64,000 bases of DNA from Myrica gale. Its lineage: Eukaryota > Streptophyta > Magnoliopsida > Fagales > Myricaceae. Shown one piece after another: positions 46,101-57,149 of this stretch. Positions within the stretch are counted from its first letter, which is position 1, and each line of letters begins with the position of its first letter. The notes beneath the pieces are model-generated. The model had not been told where the DNA came from and ran no database searches. It saw nothing but the letters and a program-made list of their open reading frames with translations. Where the stretch lies: contig OZ005617.1 in the NCBI GenBank assembly GCA_963930655.1, forward strand, positions 15,280,068-15,344,067, written 5' to 3'. The translations under genes and the position numbers were made by a program.

Positions 46101-49100
46101 TTGATCATATCCTTCTTCATTGCTCGGTTGCAAGAGGGTTAACGGCGCATATGCTGAGTATTCTGAACTTTGTATGGATTATGCCTAGGAAGGTAGTCGA
46201 TGTGCTGAAGTGTTGGAGGAAGAAATTTGAGGATCCTATTGCTATGACCATATGAAAGATGATCCTCGCTTGTATTTGGTGGAGTTTGTGGAGGGAAAGG
46301 AATGACAGATGTTTTGAGGACAGTGATGTGTCTAGGGATAGTTTGAGGGGCTCTATGTTGCATTCTCTTTTTCTTTGGGCTAATTCAGTGTTAGGGTGTC
46401 CTTTTGAGGGTTTCCCGACTTTTGAGTGTTAAAATTTTGGGGATGTTAAAATTTTAGGGTATTGGATATGGTGAAAAAGTGAAGAGAGATGATTTTTAAT
46501 ATAGTGAAAAGTAATGATGTGATGTGGAGAGAGAGATTATATTGTAATTTTTTAATGTGTTAAAATTTTAGGAAGTATAAAATTTTACTCTTGAAACGCA
46601 CCCTCAGTTTCTTAGCTTATATGCGTTAGATGTTTTCAGTACAGTCTTTTGAAATGTTAACTCTCTTTATTTTTCAATAAAATCTTAACTTACTTATCAA
46701 AAAAAAGTCTTGAATGATCCCAATAATCAATTTAAATTAACTAAGACTTCATTTCACAAGGATAAAACAACCAAATAAACAACAGAGTTGAAATGTGGTA
46801 CTTCCATATCATACCTTATGCTGCACTTCAGAGCTGGGGACTTGCATTCGGCGCGCATTACCTATACCTGCATGAGGTATATCACCATCTCCACCAATCT
46901 CATTGGAGGTGTCAACAATCATCACACGTTTCCTGTAATCATTTGCAAGCATTCGAGCTATTTCCCTGCAAATGTTGGGCAGAGCAGATTAGCATTAAAA
47001 CTTGATACTCACGAGTAGCCAAGCATTTCTTAGAACACCATATATAAAAAGCCATAAAAGAATGAACTATCCATAAACACCTTAGTCGAGAAGTTTTTGG
47101 CTACTGTTCCAGCATCAAATAGATGCAGAAGTAATAAATATTTTGTTCCCAAAATTTAAAATGAGAATACTAAACCCCCTGGGGATCATATCCCTCGAGA
47201 GATGGGAAATTATAAGAGATTTTGGCTTAGGTTCTTTATTTTTTAAAAAAGGTATTGTTTTAATCATTAGATGAAAACTTCAAAGATAATTCAAAGACAA
47301 GGGATATGTTCGTTTTCACACTTATTTCAGGATTCTAAGTATATTCACAAATCTACCACCGAACATATTTAGAATTCAAATACAAACACCAATACATTTT
47401 ACACAATCTCCAACAATTTTTTAATTTTTTATTTAACATAAATTTTCTCTCTCTATACTTTTTCACACAACTCTAATATTTTTTTATTAAACAATTACAT
47501 CAAATCATTTCTCTCTCCACTTTACACAAACACCAATAAAATACTATTCAACATAAAAATTCACAACTTCTCTAAAATCCTACATTTTTACTCGACACGA
47601 ACATAACCAAGAATTTGTAATATTGAATACTCAAGAATTCAAAAATTCCACATGTGGGATAATTTTCTGAATCAATCCTACTTGATATTTCTTAATAACC
47701 AATGTGGAATCGGTTAAGGATGTGTCACAAGTACACCACAGCCATAAGGTACTGTCCTCTTCTATAGTTCAACAGGGAACTATTGATCTACGGATTTCAC
47801 CTTTGAATGCAAAGTGACTCCAAAACCACATAGTTCACCAGAAATCAGCCACAAAGAAGAAAAACAGGGCAAAACATTAATGATAAGGAACAGGCTTGCT
47901 AATCATTCATGGGTATAATATTAACAAATAGAGGAGAGACTCACCGTATAATCGTGGTTTTTCCCACACCTGGAGGCCCTATGAGCAACAAGGAAGACCC
48001 GTCTTGCACCAAATCTCGCAGTAAATTAGCAATGCCAGATATTGCCCGACCAACTCGACATGTTAAACCAATAATCGCACCTTTCCTATTCCTTATGGCA
48101 CTAATGCGGTGTAATGTCCTGCTAATGCCTGCTCGATTGTCAAAGGCAAAGTCACCAACCTGCAACATGTGGTTCAAGTAAGTGTCAAGCATGGTTCTTA
48201 AACACAGGCGATAATAATAAATGGAGAGAGAGAGAGATGGTGAGAGAGAGAGGGAGAAAGAGATTCAATATGTATTCTCTCACCATCAATTACCAAATTG
48301 AGAGGGCGTCCATTCACAAAAAATTAAAAGTTAAAAGAGACTTTAATTGTGGAGAAGCGCACTATACCATTTTTACTCTAGGAGTATCCAGCAGATGAAT
48401 CATAAGAAATTCTAAGATAGTAATATGACTTCATAATTGAGTCAAGACACATACCTGATGAGCCTCAAAACACATCTAAACAGTTACCTAACCAGGAGTT
48501 CTAAGAAACTCAACCATCAGCCATACACACTGGAAGTCCTAACAGAAATTACAGTCTATACTATTTTTAGTCATAAAGTCATTTTTACTACTACAGCCCA
48601 TTTTCTGGCAATAGGCTATCTGAATCTGAAATGATGATCCTCCTCAAAACTTGCCTATGTTCCACAAGATCTTCCAGCGATAGATACTGTCATAGACATC
48701 TTGCATGTATGTGACTGTTGGATGAGTTTATCACATCAAGACACAATCCAGACACCCATACCAAGGATTGGTTTAATTACAATCAATGACGCCTACTACA
48801 TATCACTTTAGCAGCAAATCATCTGATATTAGCTAAACCAAATTTAAGAACATAAATGTACAAAATGTAGAATTTTGATCAAATGTCCAGGTTCTCATTC
48901 TAAAACAATCCAAGGTTCCCCTATGCCAATTTTCATGACAACTGGCATGGTTTGAGATGTGTGTATTATATTTCAAATATAGAATCCGTAATTAATTAAA
49001 GAAGTGGTGAAGAGAATATTTTCCCTTTTATTAGGGTACAAATACATGTGGTAGAGGGACATGGAATGTCATTTTCTTTTATCTTAGCAATACCTCTCTT

Positions 49101-49860
49101 TTTTATTTTCTTTTATTTTTCTGACTTTCAATTACATGTTATCTCAAGCAGACTTTTCATCTTAAAACGCAATGCCCACCATTGTCCCATCAAGTTGCTG
49201 CACCCACAACATACCTTAAAATGAATTCTCAAGAACGCACATTCATGATCATTTTCCATTATATAATTCACAATTAAGCTTAACTATGTTCTTCGAAGCC
49301 TACCAACAATTACACATAAAATTACAAACACTAACAATTCGAACCATACAACAGCAGGAATTCAAAACAACAACATCACACCTACAATCAATTAAGCAGA
49401 CTGGTGGTGGGTAAAAATCATCTTTCACCTTAGAAGTAGCATGCTCCAGATCCTCGGCGGTGATTGGCAAATCTGATAAAAGGAAGTCTCCAGAAGGAAA
49501 ACGAGCCAGAGGCTTCCGACCCAAATCCATGACAACTTCAATCAACTGATAAAGTTCCCGGTGCTCGCTAACCCTCCGCCGCATTTCTTCTGGCAACAGT
49601 GCCAAAAGGCGGCCCAATTCAACATCGAAATCATCGTCGTCGGGCGAAGGGCGAGCCTGTGAGTTCAAACTGGAAGAATGAAGAGAAGATTTTCGACGCC
49701 CACATGGATTGTGTGCGAAAAATGAGTGAAGAAAGGGGCGCGGCGGAAACTTGTGAGTGTAAGAGGGGGCTTTGCATTGGGTTTTGGGAAGTTGGGGTTG
49801 GTGTGGGAGTGGAGTGATGAGGGGAAGTTGGTGGTGGCGAAGCAGAGGAGAATAGAGCAT
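40151..49860 (-). CDS. SPD1: SPD1-like plastid P-loop ATPase (Ycf45 family), nine exons
   Basis: Exons, in order of transcription: 49860-49429, 48159-47945, 46965-46815, 44520-44329, 43346-43184, 43038-42803, 40999-40820, 40739-40617, 40456-40151. All introns have GT..AG ends and the 1998 nt join into one frame of 665 residues plus stop. Residues 1 to about 70 are Ser/Pro/His-rich, as in a plastid transit peptide. Then come [20 protein letters not shown], a Walker A motif GPPGVGKTT (exon 2), a [10 protein letters not shown] stretch (exon 3), a Walker B VIVIDEIG with a TAHG sensor-like motif (exon 4), and an R3H-like C-terminus around [19 protein letters not shown] (exon 9) ending RLPLLPD. Family members include cyanobacterial and algal plastid Ycf45 and Arabidopsis SPD1, needed for plastid development in seedlings. 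Substrate is unknown. Paralogues exist, so the symbol marks the family and orthology is not proven. Introns 2 and 3 hold a MITE and a LINE. Confidence 0.9.
44700..46708 (+). pseudogene. L1-type LINE ORF2 fragment inside intron 3 of the SPD1-like gene
   Basis: Inserted antisense to the host gene and 5'-truncated. The linker EISWRQK-like [20 protein letters not shown] (about 44810-44870) is followed by [49 protein letters not shown] and the reverse transcriptase FADDT motif (about 45900). After an internal deletion near 45975 comes a zf-RVT zinc-binding region ([19 protein letters not shown], 46070-46130) and [13 protein letters not shown]. Frames shift at least three times. The 3' end CTTAACTTACTTATCAAAAA at about 46690-46708 is a LINE-type tail. 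A target duplication was not found. A MITE sits near its 3' end. Confidence 0.88.
46425..46611 (-). mobile_element. MITE nested in the 3' part of the LINE
   Basis: Non-coding AT-rich segment with repeated TTAAAATTTT at both ends and a GAAACGCACCCT terminus. It matches, inverted, the element at 58322-58520, which starts GGGTGCGTTTGTGT. It interrupts the LINE between its last coding part and its tail, so it inserted after the LINE did. The left border is uncertain by about 30 bp. Confidence 0.6.
47302..47608 (-). mobile_element. MITE, copy 2 of the ~305 bp family, in intron 2 of the SPD1-like gene
   Basis: Inverted copy of 17492-17795, about 95% alike by eye, with the same ends (GGATATGTTCG and CGAACATAACC). 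AAG stands on both sides, a possible 3 bp target duplication. It lies wholly within the intron and leaves both splice sites intact. Confidence 0.8.
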
Positions 49861-50057
49861 TAGCGGGAAGAGGGGCCTGGGTTTTGGGATTCAAAAGGAG
49901 ATTTGTGAAGACTCGTGACCTCTTCATCTCTTAAATTGGATTCTGGGAATGTCAAACAATCAGAGAAAGAACAAAACAAGAGAGGATGATTACCAGCCAC
50001 AACTTTTTTTGTTTCCGAGTAATTTCTCAGGCGCTCTCTTAAAAAAAAAAAAAAAAA

Positions 50058-50285
50058 GATAAATGCAAAATTGGTCCATGTACTATAAGCAAAAATCGAT
50101 TCAGTCCCTGTGATATGAAAAATATCGATTTAGTCCCTGTGATTTCAGAAAGTGATAAAATCAGTCCCTGATGGAGGACCAATAACAAACGAAAATAGAA
50201 TCACAGGGACTAAATCGATGTTTTTCATATCATAGGGACTAAAACGATTTTTGCGTATAGCACATGGACTGATTTTGCATTTATC
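50058..50285. mobile_element. Palindromic Mutator-like MITE upstream of the SPD1-like gene
   Basis: The ends GATAAATGCAAAATTGGTCC and its near-inverse GGACTGATTTTGCATTTATC continue inward as an inverted repeat covering most of the 228 bp (CAGTCCCTGTGAT and ATCACAGGGACT mirror each other). It lies about 200 bp upstream of the start codon of the SPD1-like gene, between A-runs that hide any target duplication. Confidence 0.65.
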
Positions 50286-50365
50286 CCTAAAAAAAACTCT
50301 ACTTACTAATTAATACCGACAATATTTTGTATCATGAAAACAAGTTCGTTAGCAAATAATTGGGA

Positions 50366-50695
50366 TTTTTGAAATTACCCAAAGTATTATAAATAAACAT
50401 CAACATTTGTATAACAATAAAAAAGGTAGATAATAAAAAATAAAAGGTATTTTCGAAATTATTCCAAATATTATAAATCAACATCAATATTTGTATGACA
50501 ATAAAAAATAGAAAATACAAGATAAATTCGAAATTATAATCAATATTAGAAATAAACATAAAAAAGAAATAAAAAGGATTTTCGAAATTATAAAAATATT
50601 ATAAATAAGCATCAACATTTGTATGATAATAAAAAATAGGGTTTAAAAACTATTTTCGAAATTATAATAAATATTATAAATAAATATCAATAACA
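50366..50695. repeat. AT-rich tandem repeat, about five units of 75-85 bp
   Basis: Each unit has GAAATTAT..., then ATATTATAAATAAACATCAA, then CATTTGTATGACAATAAAAA. Units start near 50367, 50451, 50527, 50578 and 50661, with one truncated. The frame on the minus strand over this repeat is not a gene. Confidence 0.7.
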
Positions 50696-51264
50696 ATATA
50701 AATTTTATATTTTATCTTCTACACAAATCTCAATAAAGGTAAAAACCAAATAACAACCTTATAAATCATTATCACCACTTTTCACACCAATCATTAAAAG
50801 TCAACAATTATATACAAACACCGATGAACTCCAACATCACTTAAAAATTCTCAAAATACAAAATATTCTCAAAATCTTACAAAACCCAACAAGCTCTAAT
50901 TCTTATTTCATGCTCCGCTTGAGTTTATTAGAGGAGCTCCATTCCTCCTCACTATTAGACTCTTATGAATAGACTATCACAAACTCAACATATTTTCATT
51001 TAAAAAAACCACTATCCGATCATCCATAGCCATATGTTTTTACAAATTCTAATAAAATTTACATTCAATAAAAAAAATCAATAGAAATTAGAGGCATCCA
51101 AACACAGAATATAGTCAACAGTAATTTTTGCCTTTTAATTTGTTTTATTTTTGGGACCGGAATGTTCGTTGCTAGTAAGCATGTCTTTTTCTCCGTTCTC
51201 TCTCCTCGTTCTCCTCCCCGTACATTCATCCAGTTGTGTTAGTGTCCTGAGTTAGTGGTTTGAG

Positions 51265-51801
51265 ATGGTTTTTTTTCGTAGTTTAGTGATTGAGGCGAAG
51301 ACGTTTCTTTTCTCGGTTAGCAAGTTAGGTCTCATTACGTTATCGGAGTCGAGTCGAAAATCGCAGAGCTTTGTTCATATTGGCAGATATGGGGTGCTTT
51401 GGCTTGCCAACCTCTTTGGTAAACTGGTGGAGGGGAACGAAGACAAGGATCTTCCGGTGAAGTTCAATGAATTTTCGCGTGCGTTTCTTGCCCAGAAATG
51501 CTCGAATGAGCATGGTAGATTCGTTGTGTTGGTGGAGTTTGGGGACAGCCGGCGGAGGGGGGCAGTAAGGATCCCAGAGGGGCGGTCTGGCTTTGGCTGG
51601 CAGGCATTCGCTCAGTCTTGTGAGGAGATGCGTCGTTCAAGCGTGAGGCATGCAGTGCCAGAGGTTAGGAAAGGTGTTTCCTTTGCTCAGCTGGTGAGGG
51701 GTGGCTCGCCGGAGATGAAGGAGGAGGGAGGGGGAGTTTCGTGTGCCTTACGTTGGCAACGGAAACCTGACAAGGCACATGAATTCCATTCGAAATGTTG
51801 A
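51265..51801 (+). pseudogene. LINE ORF1-type protein, N-terminal part, then frameshifted
   Basis: An ATG-started frame of 178 codons. The order HGRFVVLVEFGDSRRRGAVR, IPEGRSGFGWQAFA, SCEEMRR matches the conserved part of plant LINE ORF1 proteins as I remember them (GRFLEV..FG.GGRRG.I..PEGR.GWGW..FA.EL). These are RNA-binding proteins that package the LINE transcript. The frame ends at a TGA, while similar coding-like sequence goes on in other frames (51743-51991, 52163-52405, 52755-52985), so the original protein was longer and has been frameshifted. Confidence 0.6.
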
Positions 51802-51944
51802 TGTTGGGGGGTCTGCTGTGTCGGCTGGGACTGATGGGGAGCTCTGGGCGCATTTAATGCGCATGCGTGATGAGCTGGAAAGCCTCATCAATCTCGTTGT
51901 GGAACAACGGAAGGAACCAGGGAAGGTTTTGAGCTGTTTGGCAT

Positions 51945-52150
51945 GTGGTTCTCTTGAGTTGGGTCGTGGGTCGTGGGTCTGGGTTCTGTGAGTCCGGCCC
52001 ATCGACCAAGTTGGGTCTCGTTAAGGTTGTCTCAGAGCCTTTCGCTGGTGTGGAGGGGGAGAGGCCAGGTGGGCGGGCCGAGCTAGGTTCTCTTGAGTTG
52101 GGCCGTGGGTCTGGGTTCTGTGAGTCCGGCCCATCGACCAAGTTGGGTGC
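51945..52150 (+). repeat. Direct repeat of about 62 bp within the LINE derivative
   Basis: GTTCTCTTGAGTTGGGTCGT through CCATCGACCAAGTTGGGT (51950-52016) is repeated at 52086-52148, about 135 bp on. Within the first copy, TCGTGGG is also duplicated. Confidence 0.8.
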
Positions 52151-53311
52151 CGAGATGTTCCCTTGCAGGTAGAGCGTAGCGCCATCTCCGTTCCCTTGGA
52201 GAATTTCTCGGGTGCTAACCGGATCTCTACGACAGTGGAAGCCTTGCCTCCGGCGACCCTGTCTGTGGTGACAGGGATGGGTTCCGGCGACTCGCCGGCG
52301 CCGGAACAGTCGCAAGCAATTGGAGCTAATTTTACCCGTTTCTCTCTTGGCATGCCGGAGACGACTAGGGGCTCATTTTCGGAGCCAGATCTGGCCGATC
52401 TTTAGGCTGGGATGTTCCAGCGTGGGGTCCCAACGGAGAAGTTCCATGCTCTGGGGAGTTGTGTTGCCGAGAAGGGGTGGGCAGTGTTGGATCCTTCTGC
52501 AGGGGCTATTTTTGATGGTTTGGATGAGGGGGAATGTTCTCGAGCAGTGTTGGATCCTCTGGCTTGTGTTAAGAGTTCACACTCTCTAGAGTTGGAGGTT
52601 TGAGTTCCCGAGGTAGGAGTGCTAGAAGTAGCGGGCATAGTAGGAGGGGAGTTGTCTTTGGTGGAGGTGGTAAAACCAGCTCTCGAATCTCAACCCTTGA
52701 CGGTCAGCTTCCCTGGTAAAGCTGTGGGGGGAATCTCCGGCGTGGGTCTTCGACATGGTTTCCTCTGTGGGTCAAATGGTTGGGGTGTCGTGTGGTGGTC
52801 AAGAGGAAAAATTGAGAGATCTCTTTGCAGCGTTGGAACATAATCGGGTGCCGCTTATTTCGCAAAAGTCCAGAAAGTCAGGGGGGAGGATGCTCAGGGA
52901 GTTGAAGGGGTTGAAGTCTTCTGTTAATTATGAAGGGTCCTCTGCGCTCGCTAAGAAGACTATAAGCTATGAGCTGGACTGCTAGGGGACTCATTTGTGG
53001 CGTCATGTTGGCTTTGAGGGCGGGTGAGAGTTCTTGGAAGACTTTAGTTGGCTAGTGGGTTGAGGGTGTTTTTGTTTATCGGGAGAGTCTTATTGGCTTC
53101 TCTAGTTTGCTTCTCGGGAGAGTCTTCAGTATTTTCTCTTGTATTGTTGACTCCGTTGTCGCGTATACTTTGTTTTTTCTTCTTTTTAATAAGATTGACT
53201 TAATTATCAAAAAAAATTGTTTTATTTTTGCCTATTGTGATTTTTTGAGCTCAAAATCGAATGAGTCTTGGGGCAGGCAGACTTCAATTGTCTGTGAACT
53301 ATAGGCTCAAC

Positions 53312-53536
53312 TTATCCAGCCACCACCTTTGCCAATGCTTGAGGTTTTATGCCTCCCTGTGGGAGCGTGTGCATTTCCTGTTCCCGGTTGACTGATGGGT
53401 TACTGGTTGGCTTCAGCCTTTTGCCGATAATATATTTGCGGTCTCTTTCTCCACAAGTACTTTTGGATGAGCATTCAAATGAAGTAGCCCTTGGGCGATT
53501 CTCAAATTGCTTAAAGGCCTTGGACCCAGTTAGCAT
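53312..53536 (-). CDS. Unidentified possible coding fragment
   Basis: A minus-strand frame, open from 53635 to a stop at 53312; the first ATG gives 74 codons starting MLTGSKAFKQFENRP. It contains SSKSTCGERDRKYIIGKRLK and ends ALAKVVAG. Composition looks like ordinary coding sequence, unlike the T-rich frames around, and the unit fills an island of unique DNA between a LINE derivative and a Mutator-like MITE. I do not recognise the protein. The plus strand is also open over 53349-53549, so it could be the coding strand, or this may be a chance frame or a gene remnant. Confidence 0.25.
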   Translation of the reverse strand: MLTGSKAFKQFENRPRATSFECSSKSTCGERDRKYIIGKRLKPTSNPSVNREQEMHTLPQGGIKPQALAKVVAG

Positions 53537-53649
53537 ATCCGGATCTTGAGGGTTCAGTTTACGGTGCCGGTGTGTACAGCTTGTGCCTTGAAGCCCTAAT
53601 AGTGGGCTCCATGGGTTCTGATTTGTAAATGGCAAGCTTTTTGTATTAA

Positions 53650-54183
53650 GGCTTAATTACCGTACAGGTCCATGTGGTATCCAATTTTTACAAAATAGTC
53701 TATGTGGTATAATTTTCAACAAAATGGTCCATGTGGTATAGCTTTGAAACAAATTAATCATTCCGTCCAACTTTCATTATCCACTTAACATGAGAGTGTT
53801 ATAGATGTCACATCAGTATCATTCACGCGTTTACACATTTTTTTTAAAATAATAATAATTAAAAAATAATCTCAGATTATACTTATTATCCATATCATTT
53901 ACTCTTGTATATATATAATCTGTTACATACAGGGTCTGAGATATGGAAAATAAGTATAATCTGATATGACTTTTTAATTATTATTTTTTCAAAAAATACG
54001 TTCAATGCGTGAATGATGTTGACGTGGCATGTACAACTCTCACATTAAGTGAGTAACGACAGTTGGACGGAATGACTAATTTGTCTCAAAACTATACAAC
54101 TTAGACCATTTTGTTGAAAGTCATACCACATAGACTATTTTGTAAAAGTTGAACACCACAGATACCTGTATGATAATTAAGTC
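53650..54183. mobile_element. Palindromic Mutator-like MITE with 9 bp target duplication
   Basis: TTGTATTAA stands exactly on both sides (53641-53649 and 54184-54192). The ends GGCTTAATTACCGTACAGGT and the inverted GACTTAATTATCATACAGGT differ at three positions, and the inverted repeat extends about 230 bp inward on each arm (for example CAGATTATACTTATT and AATAAGTATAATCTG). The 9 bp duplication and long arms fit a Mutator-type non-autonomous foldback element. It has no coding sequence. Confidence 0.85.
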
Positions 54184-54944
54184 TTGTATTAATAACACTC
54201 TATTGTTCAATGAAATCTACCACTAGAAACAAAAAATATTTCAAGTGAATCTATTCGTAATTAGAACTAAAATGTCTTAAAATATAATGAAATTTCCTTC
54301 TTTGAGAATATATTGACTTCAAGGATGCAATGCATTTTTCACTTTAGCTCAGACTTGCCCATCTGGGCCATCTGTGGAGACAGTTCAGAAAGCAATAAGC
54401 TGCACTCCCCAAGTGACCTATCTCCTCTGGAAGGTTAGTTTTCCAGTCTGTGACCATATACAGGATCCACGGCTCTGCTTGATAGTCCACTTTGTGGAAC
54501 TTGCAGCTCCAAGGTACCAATTATTCTATATACTTTCATATCCAAGCAAGATGGAAAATTGAGGGTCATTTTCTCTCTTTGTGAGCGTCGCAAAATTCTA
54601 ATAACATCCATTCAATACTTGGAAGAATTTTGTAAAAGCTATACAAAGACTGCAACGTACGTACAGAGACTTCTGACCTTTTACATTCTCCAGTGTTTTC
54701 TTTCTCATTTCGGACCGAGAGAATGTGAAAAAGACAAACGTGGGACTTTACATGGCCTCAATAATCCAAACAACTACAATCATACAAACTTTCTCATCAG
54801 ATTGCACGTTTGTGCCAATGAAGCAAACACATGCACAAATAGCGCGTTTGATTATTGCACCATCAACATCATTTGCACAAGTGAACGTTTTGGCTGTCAA
54901 TGGCTCCACAAGTGACCACCCCACTACCGGACCCAAAAAAAAAA

Positions 54945-55335
54945 AGAGTGGTTTAGTCCTTAAGTTTTACATGCTTTTTACTTTTTAGTCTTTGAGTTTA
55001 ATTTTTTCAATTTTTAGTCCTTAGATTATATTTTTTGACGAAATGATCATTCCGTCAGTCTGCCGCCCACATGCTTAACGAACCTCTTTGATACGTCAAC
55101 AAATTTGAAGCGGTCGACCAGATATATGTTTTGAATGTGAGCGGTCGACCACTTCATGTACCGGTCGACCAGTAAAATTTGCTGACGTGTGAGAAAGCTC
55201 CGTTAAGCATGTGGACGGCAGACCGACGGAAGGTCCATTTCGTCAAAAAATATAAATTTAAGGACTAAAATTTTAAAAAATTAAACTCAATAACGAAAAA
55301 GTAAAAACGTGTACAACTTAAAGATTAAACTGTTA
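54945..55335. mobile_element. Long inverted-repeat (foldback) element
   Basis: Arms of about 180 bp mirror each other: GACGAAATGATCATTCCGTC and GACGGAAGGTCCATTTCGTC, CACATGCTTAACG and CGTTAAGCATGTGG, TTTAGTCCTTA on both sides. The centre carries three copies of CGGTCGACCA or its near-inverse (55113-55173). Borders are uncertain because of A-runs, and no clear target duplication was found. Type probably as for 53650-54183. Confidence 0.7.
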
Positions 55336-55339
55336 AATT

Positions 55340-56360
55340 AAAAAAAAAAAGCCACATTGGAACGCTGGTGCAGTATCCGACGTTGTTTCGTGAAAAACTA
55401 GTAGAAACAATCCATGGCGGCGCACATATGATAAGCTCGTAGTCAGACAATTGTGCAGTAAAACACATGTTTGCATAGTAGGCTGTGGGCATATTCGTAG
55501 CAATACCTGCCCATGCAATTAATTTTGTTTTTTTTATTTGGTTCTGGTATCGTCCCCTCTCCGTAAAAGCTTCCAAGAAGCTGAAGGGCTATGCTATCGG
55601 GTGAAATTTTTAGAAAAACAACTGCTTTCTTCTTGTCAATAACTAACTAGCTTACACCAAAAAAAAAAGAAAACAGAGAATTTTTTTTAAAAAAATGATG
55701 ACTCGGTTGGTTTATGATCAACACATCCGAGTAAATATGTCTCGATCTTCACATATTTTTACTGCAAAACTATAAAAATAACTCCGGGCACCGAGGTTAC
55801 TAACCTACGATGCTTAGGTTAGCTTCTTTTCTATATGTGTTTTGTAGTTTGGTTGCTTAGAATTTTCTTACCTTTTTCATCGTTAATTCTTCATTTTATA
55901 TCTTTTCTCCCACATTCCTCTCTTTCCTTTTGGCGGGAATGCTTAAGGGAATTTCGTCCCGTGCGGTCGTGTGCTCTTTGACGGTTCTCTCACATCTTCA
56001 CTAAAGTCATTTTCCTCCACCATAGGAATCGTGGAGTTGGCAGTTTATAGTCAGTTGTTGGACAACCACTCATGGCATGTATAACGGTCTCCCCTTCTGA
56101 ATCTGCATGCGACATGGGTTTGGTTGTAGTCATTGAGTCTCAGAAAGATGTAATCATGCTTGTCGGCCCAAATTTATTTGGGTCGGACGTGATTCAGTAT
56201 TGATATCTTCAAAAATAAAAGTTAATTTCGTTATCAAACATGTTGGAATTTTCTATACATCTATATCATGATCTATCATCTATCTAGTCTTATGGGTAAG
56301 CGGCAAAATTTCTTGGGCTATTAGGCATGTCGTCGCGCTATAGCGATCCTATTTTTTTTG
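55340..56360. other. Interval without a supported gene
   Basis: Only short frames (minus 55325-55576 and an overlapping one) without motifs. No repeats stand out before 56365. Confidence 0.4.
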
Positions 56361-56370
56361 TATGGAAATT

Positions 56371-56660
56371 GGCGTTGCTCATTGGAACATGTAGATCAGT
56401 ATGGTCACAATATCCTACCAACCAAAAAAAAAAGCTCCTACGATGTTTTTCACTGTTTGTTTGTCTCAAACTTTCGAAACCAGTAAGAGCATTCTTAAAA
56501 AAAAAAATAGGATCGCTATCCTACCAACCAATGGCGTTGCACATTGGAACATGTAGATCAGTATGGTCACAATATCCTACCAACCAAAAAAAAAGCTCCT
56601 ACGATGTTTTTCACAGTTTGTTTGTCTCAAACTTTCGAAATCAATAAGAGCATTCTTAAC
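56371..56660. repeat. Tandem duplication, 160 bp period
   Basis: TGGCGTTGCTCATTGGAACA at 56371 recurs as TGGCGTTGCACATTGGAACA at 56531; both copies run through CAATATCCTACCAACCAAAA, GCTCCTACGATGTTTTTCAC and TCAAACTTTCGAAA to AAGAGCATTCTTAA. Differences are few, so the duplication is young. Confidence 0.85.
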
Positions 56661-56663
56661 AAG

Positions 56664-56810
56664 TTCTCTATTCTAACATTTTGGTTAGAATAGAGAATTA
56701 ATTTAACCAAAAAGTTAAAAAAAATGCATTTCCCAACAGCTTATCTAATTTAACAAATTTTAATAAAAAAGTTTAACATGTGAACAATGGTTCTCTATTT
56801 TTAGAGAACC
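56664..56810. repeat. Two hairpins
   Basis: TTCTCTATTCTAAC (56664-56677) pairs with GTTAGAATAGAGAA (56684-56697), a perfect 14 bp stem with a 6 bp loop. About 90 bp on, GGTTCTCTA and TAGAGAACC (56789-56810) form a second perfect hairpin with a 4 bp loop. They may be parts of one MITE beginning at AAGAGCATTC near 56647. Confidence 0.65.
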
Positions 56811-57149
56811 GTTATTCGCTTCACCATCTTAAAATAATAATTTTTTCTTTTTCTTTTTTCTCTCTTTTTTTTTCTTCCTCTCAGCTCTCCCTCTCGTTCT
56901 TTTTCTTTCTTCCTCTCAGCTCTCCCTCTCTCCCTCTCGTTCTTTTTCTTTCTTCCTCTCAGCCCTCCGGATTAAGAATTTTACTCGGGCAATGGGAGCT
57001 GTTCACGGTGTGGATCCGCTCGTTTCTCTCAATGGCCTCTGACCGAATTCTAAGATTACCCGTGGTTTATTACTATTTCATTTCCCAAAAAAAAAAGTAC
57101 TGCCACCAGAAAAGAAGAACATCCCAACAGTGTACCAATCATTTAGTGG

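Larger units (their letters stand above)
51154..53216 (+). mobile_element. Non-autonomous LINE derivative carrying ORF1 only
   Basis: A perfect 14 bp direct repeat TTGTTTTATTTTTG (51140-51153 and 53217-53230) bounds 2063 bp. It starts with a CT-rich leader, contains a LINE ORF1-type frame from 51265, and ends AAGATTGACTTAATTATCAA plus an A-tail. No endonuclease or reverse transcriptase sequence is present: shortly after the ORF1 end region (LRELKGLKSSVNY near 52890) it passes into the 3' untranslated region. So it is an internally deleted LINE that was still mobilised as a unit. The tail resembles that of the LINE at 44700-46708. Confidence 0.85.

Noticed and set aside
49631-49927. Alternative first exon of the SPD1-like gene starting MKRSRVFTNLL
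   Set aside because: It is in a different frame from the conserved [20 protein letters not shown] region; the ATG at 49860 opens the right frame and joins exon 2 cleanly.
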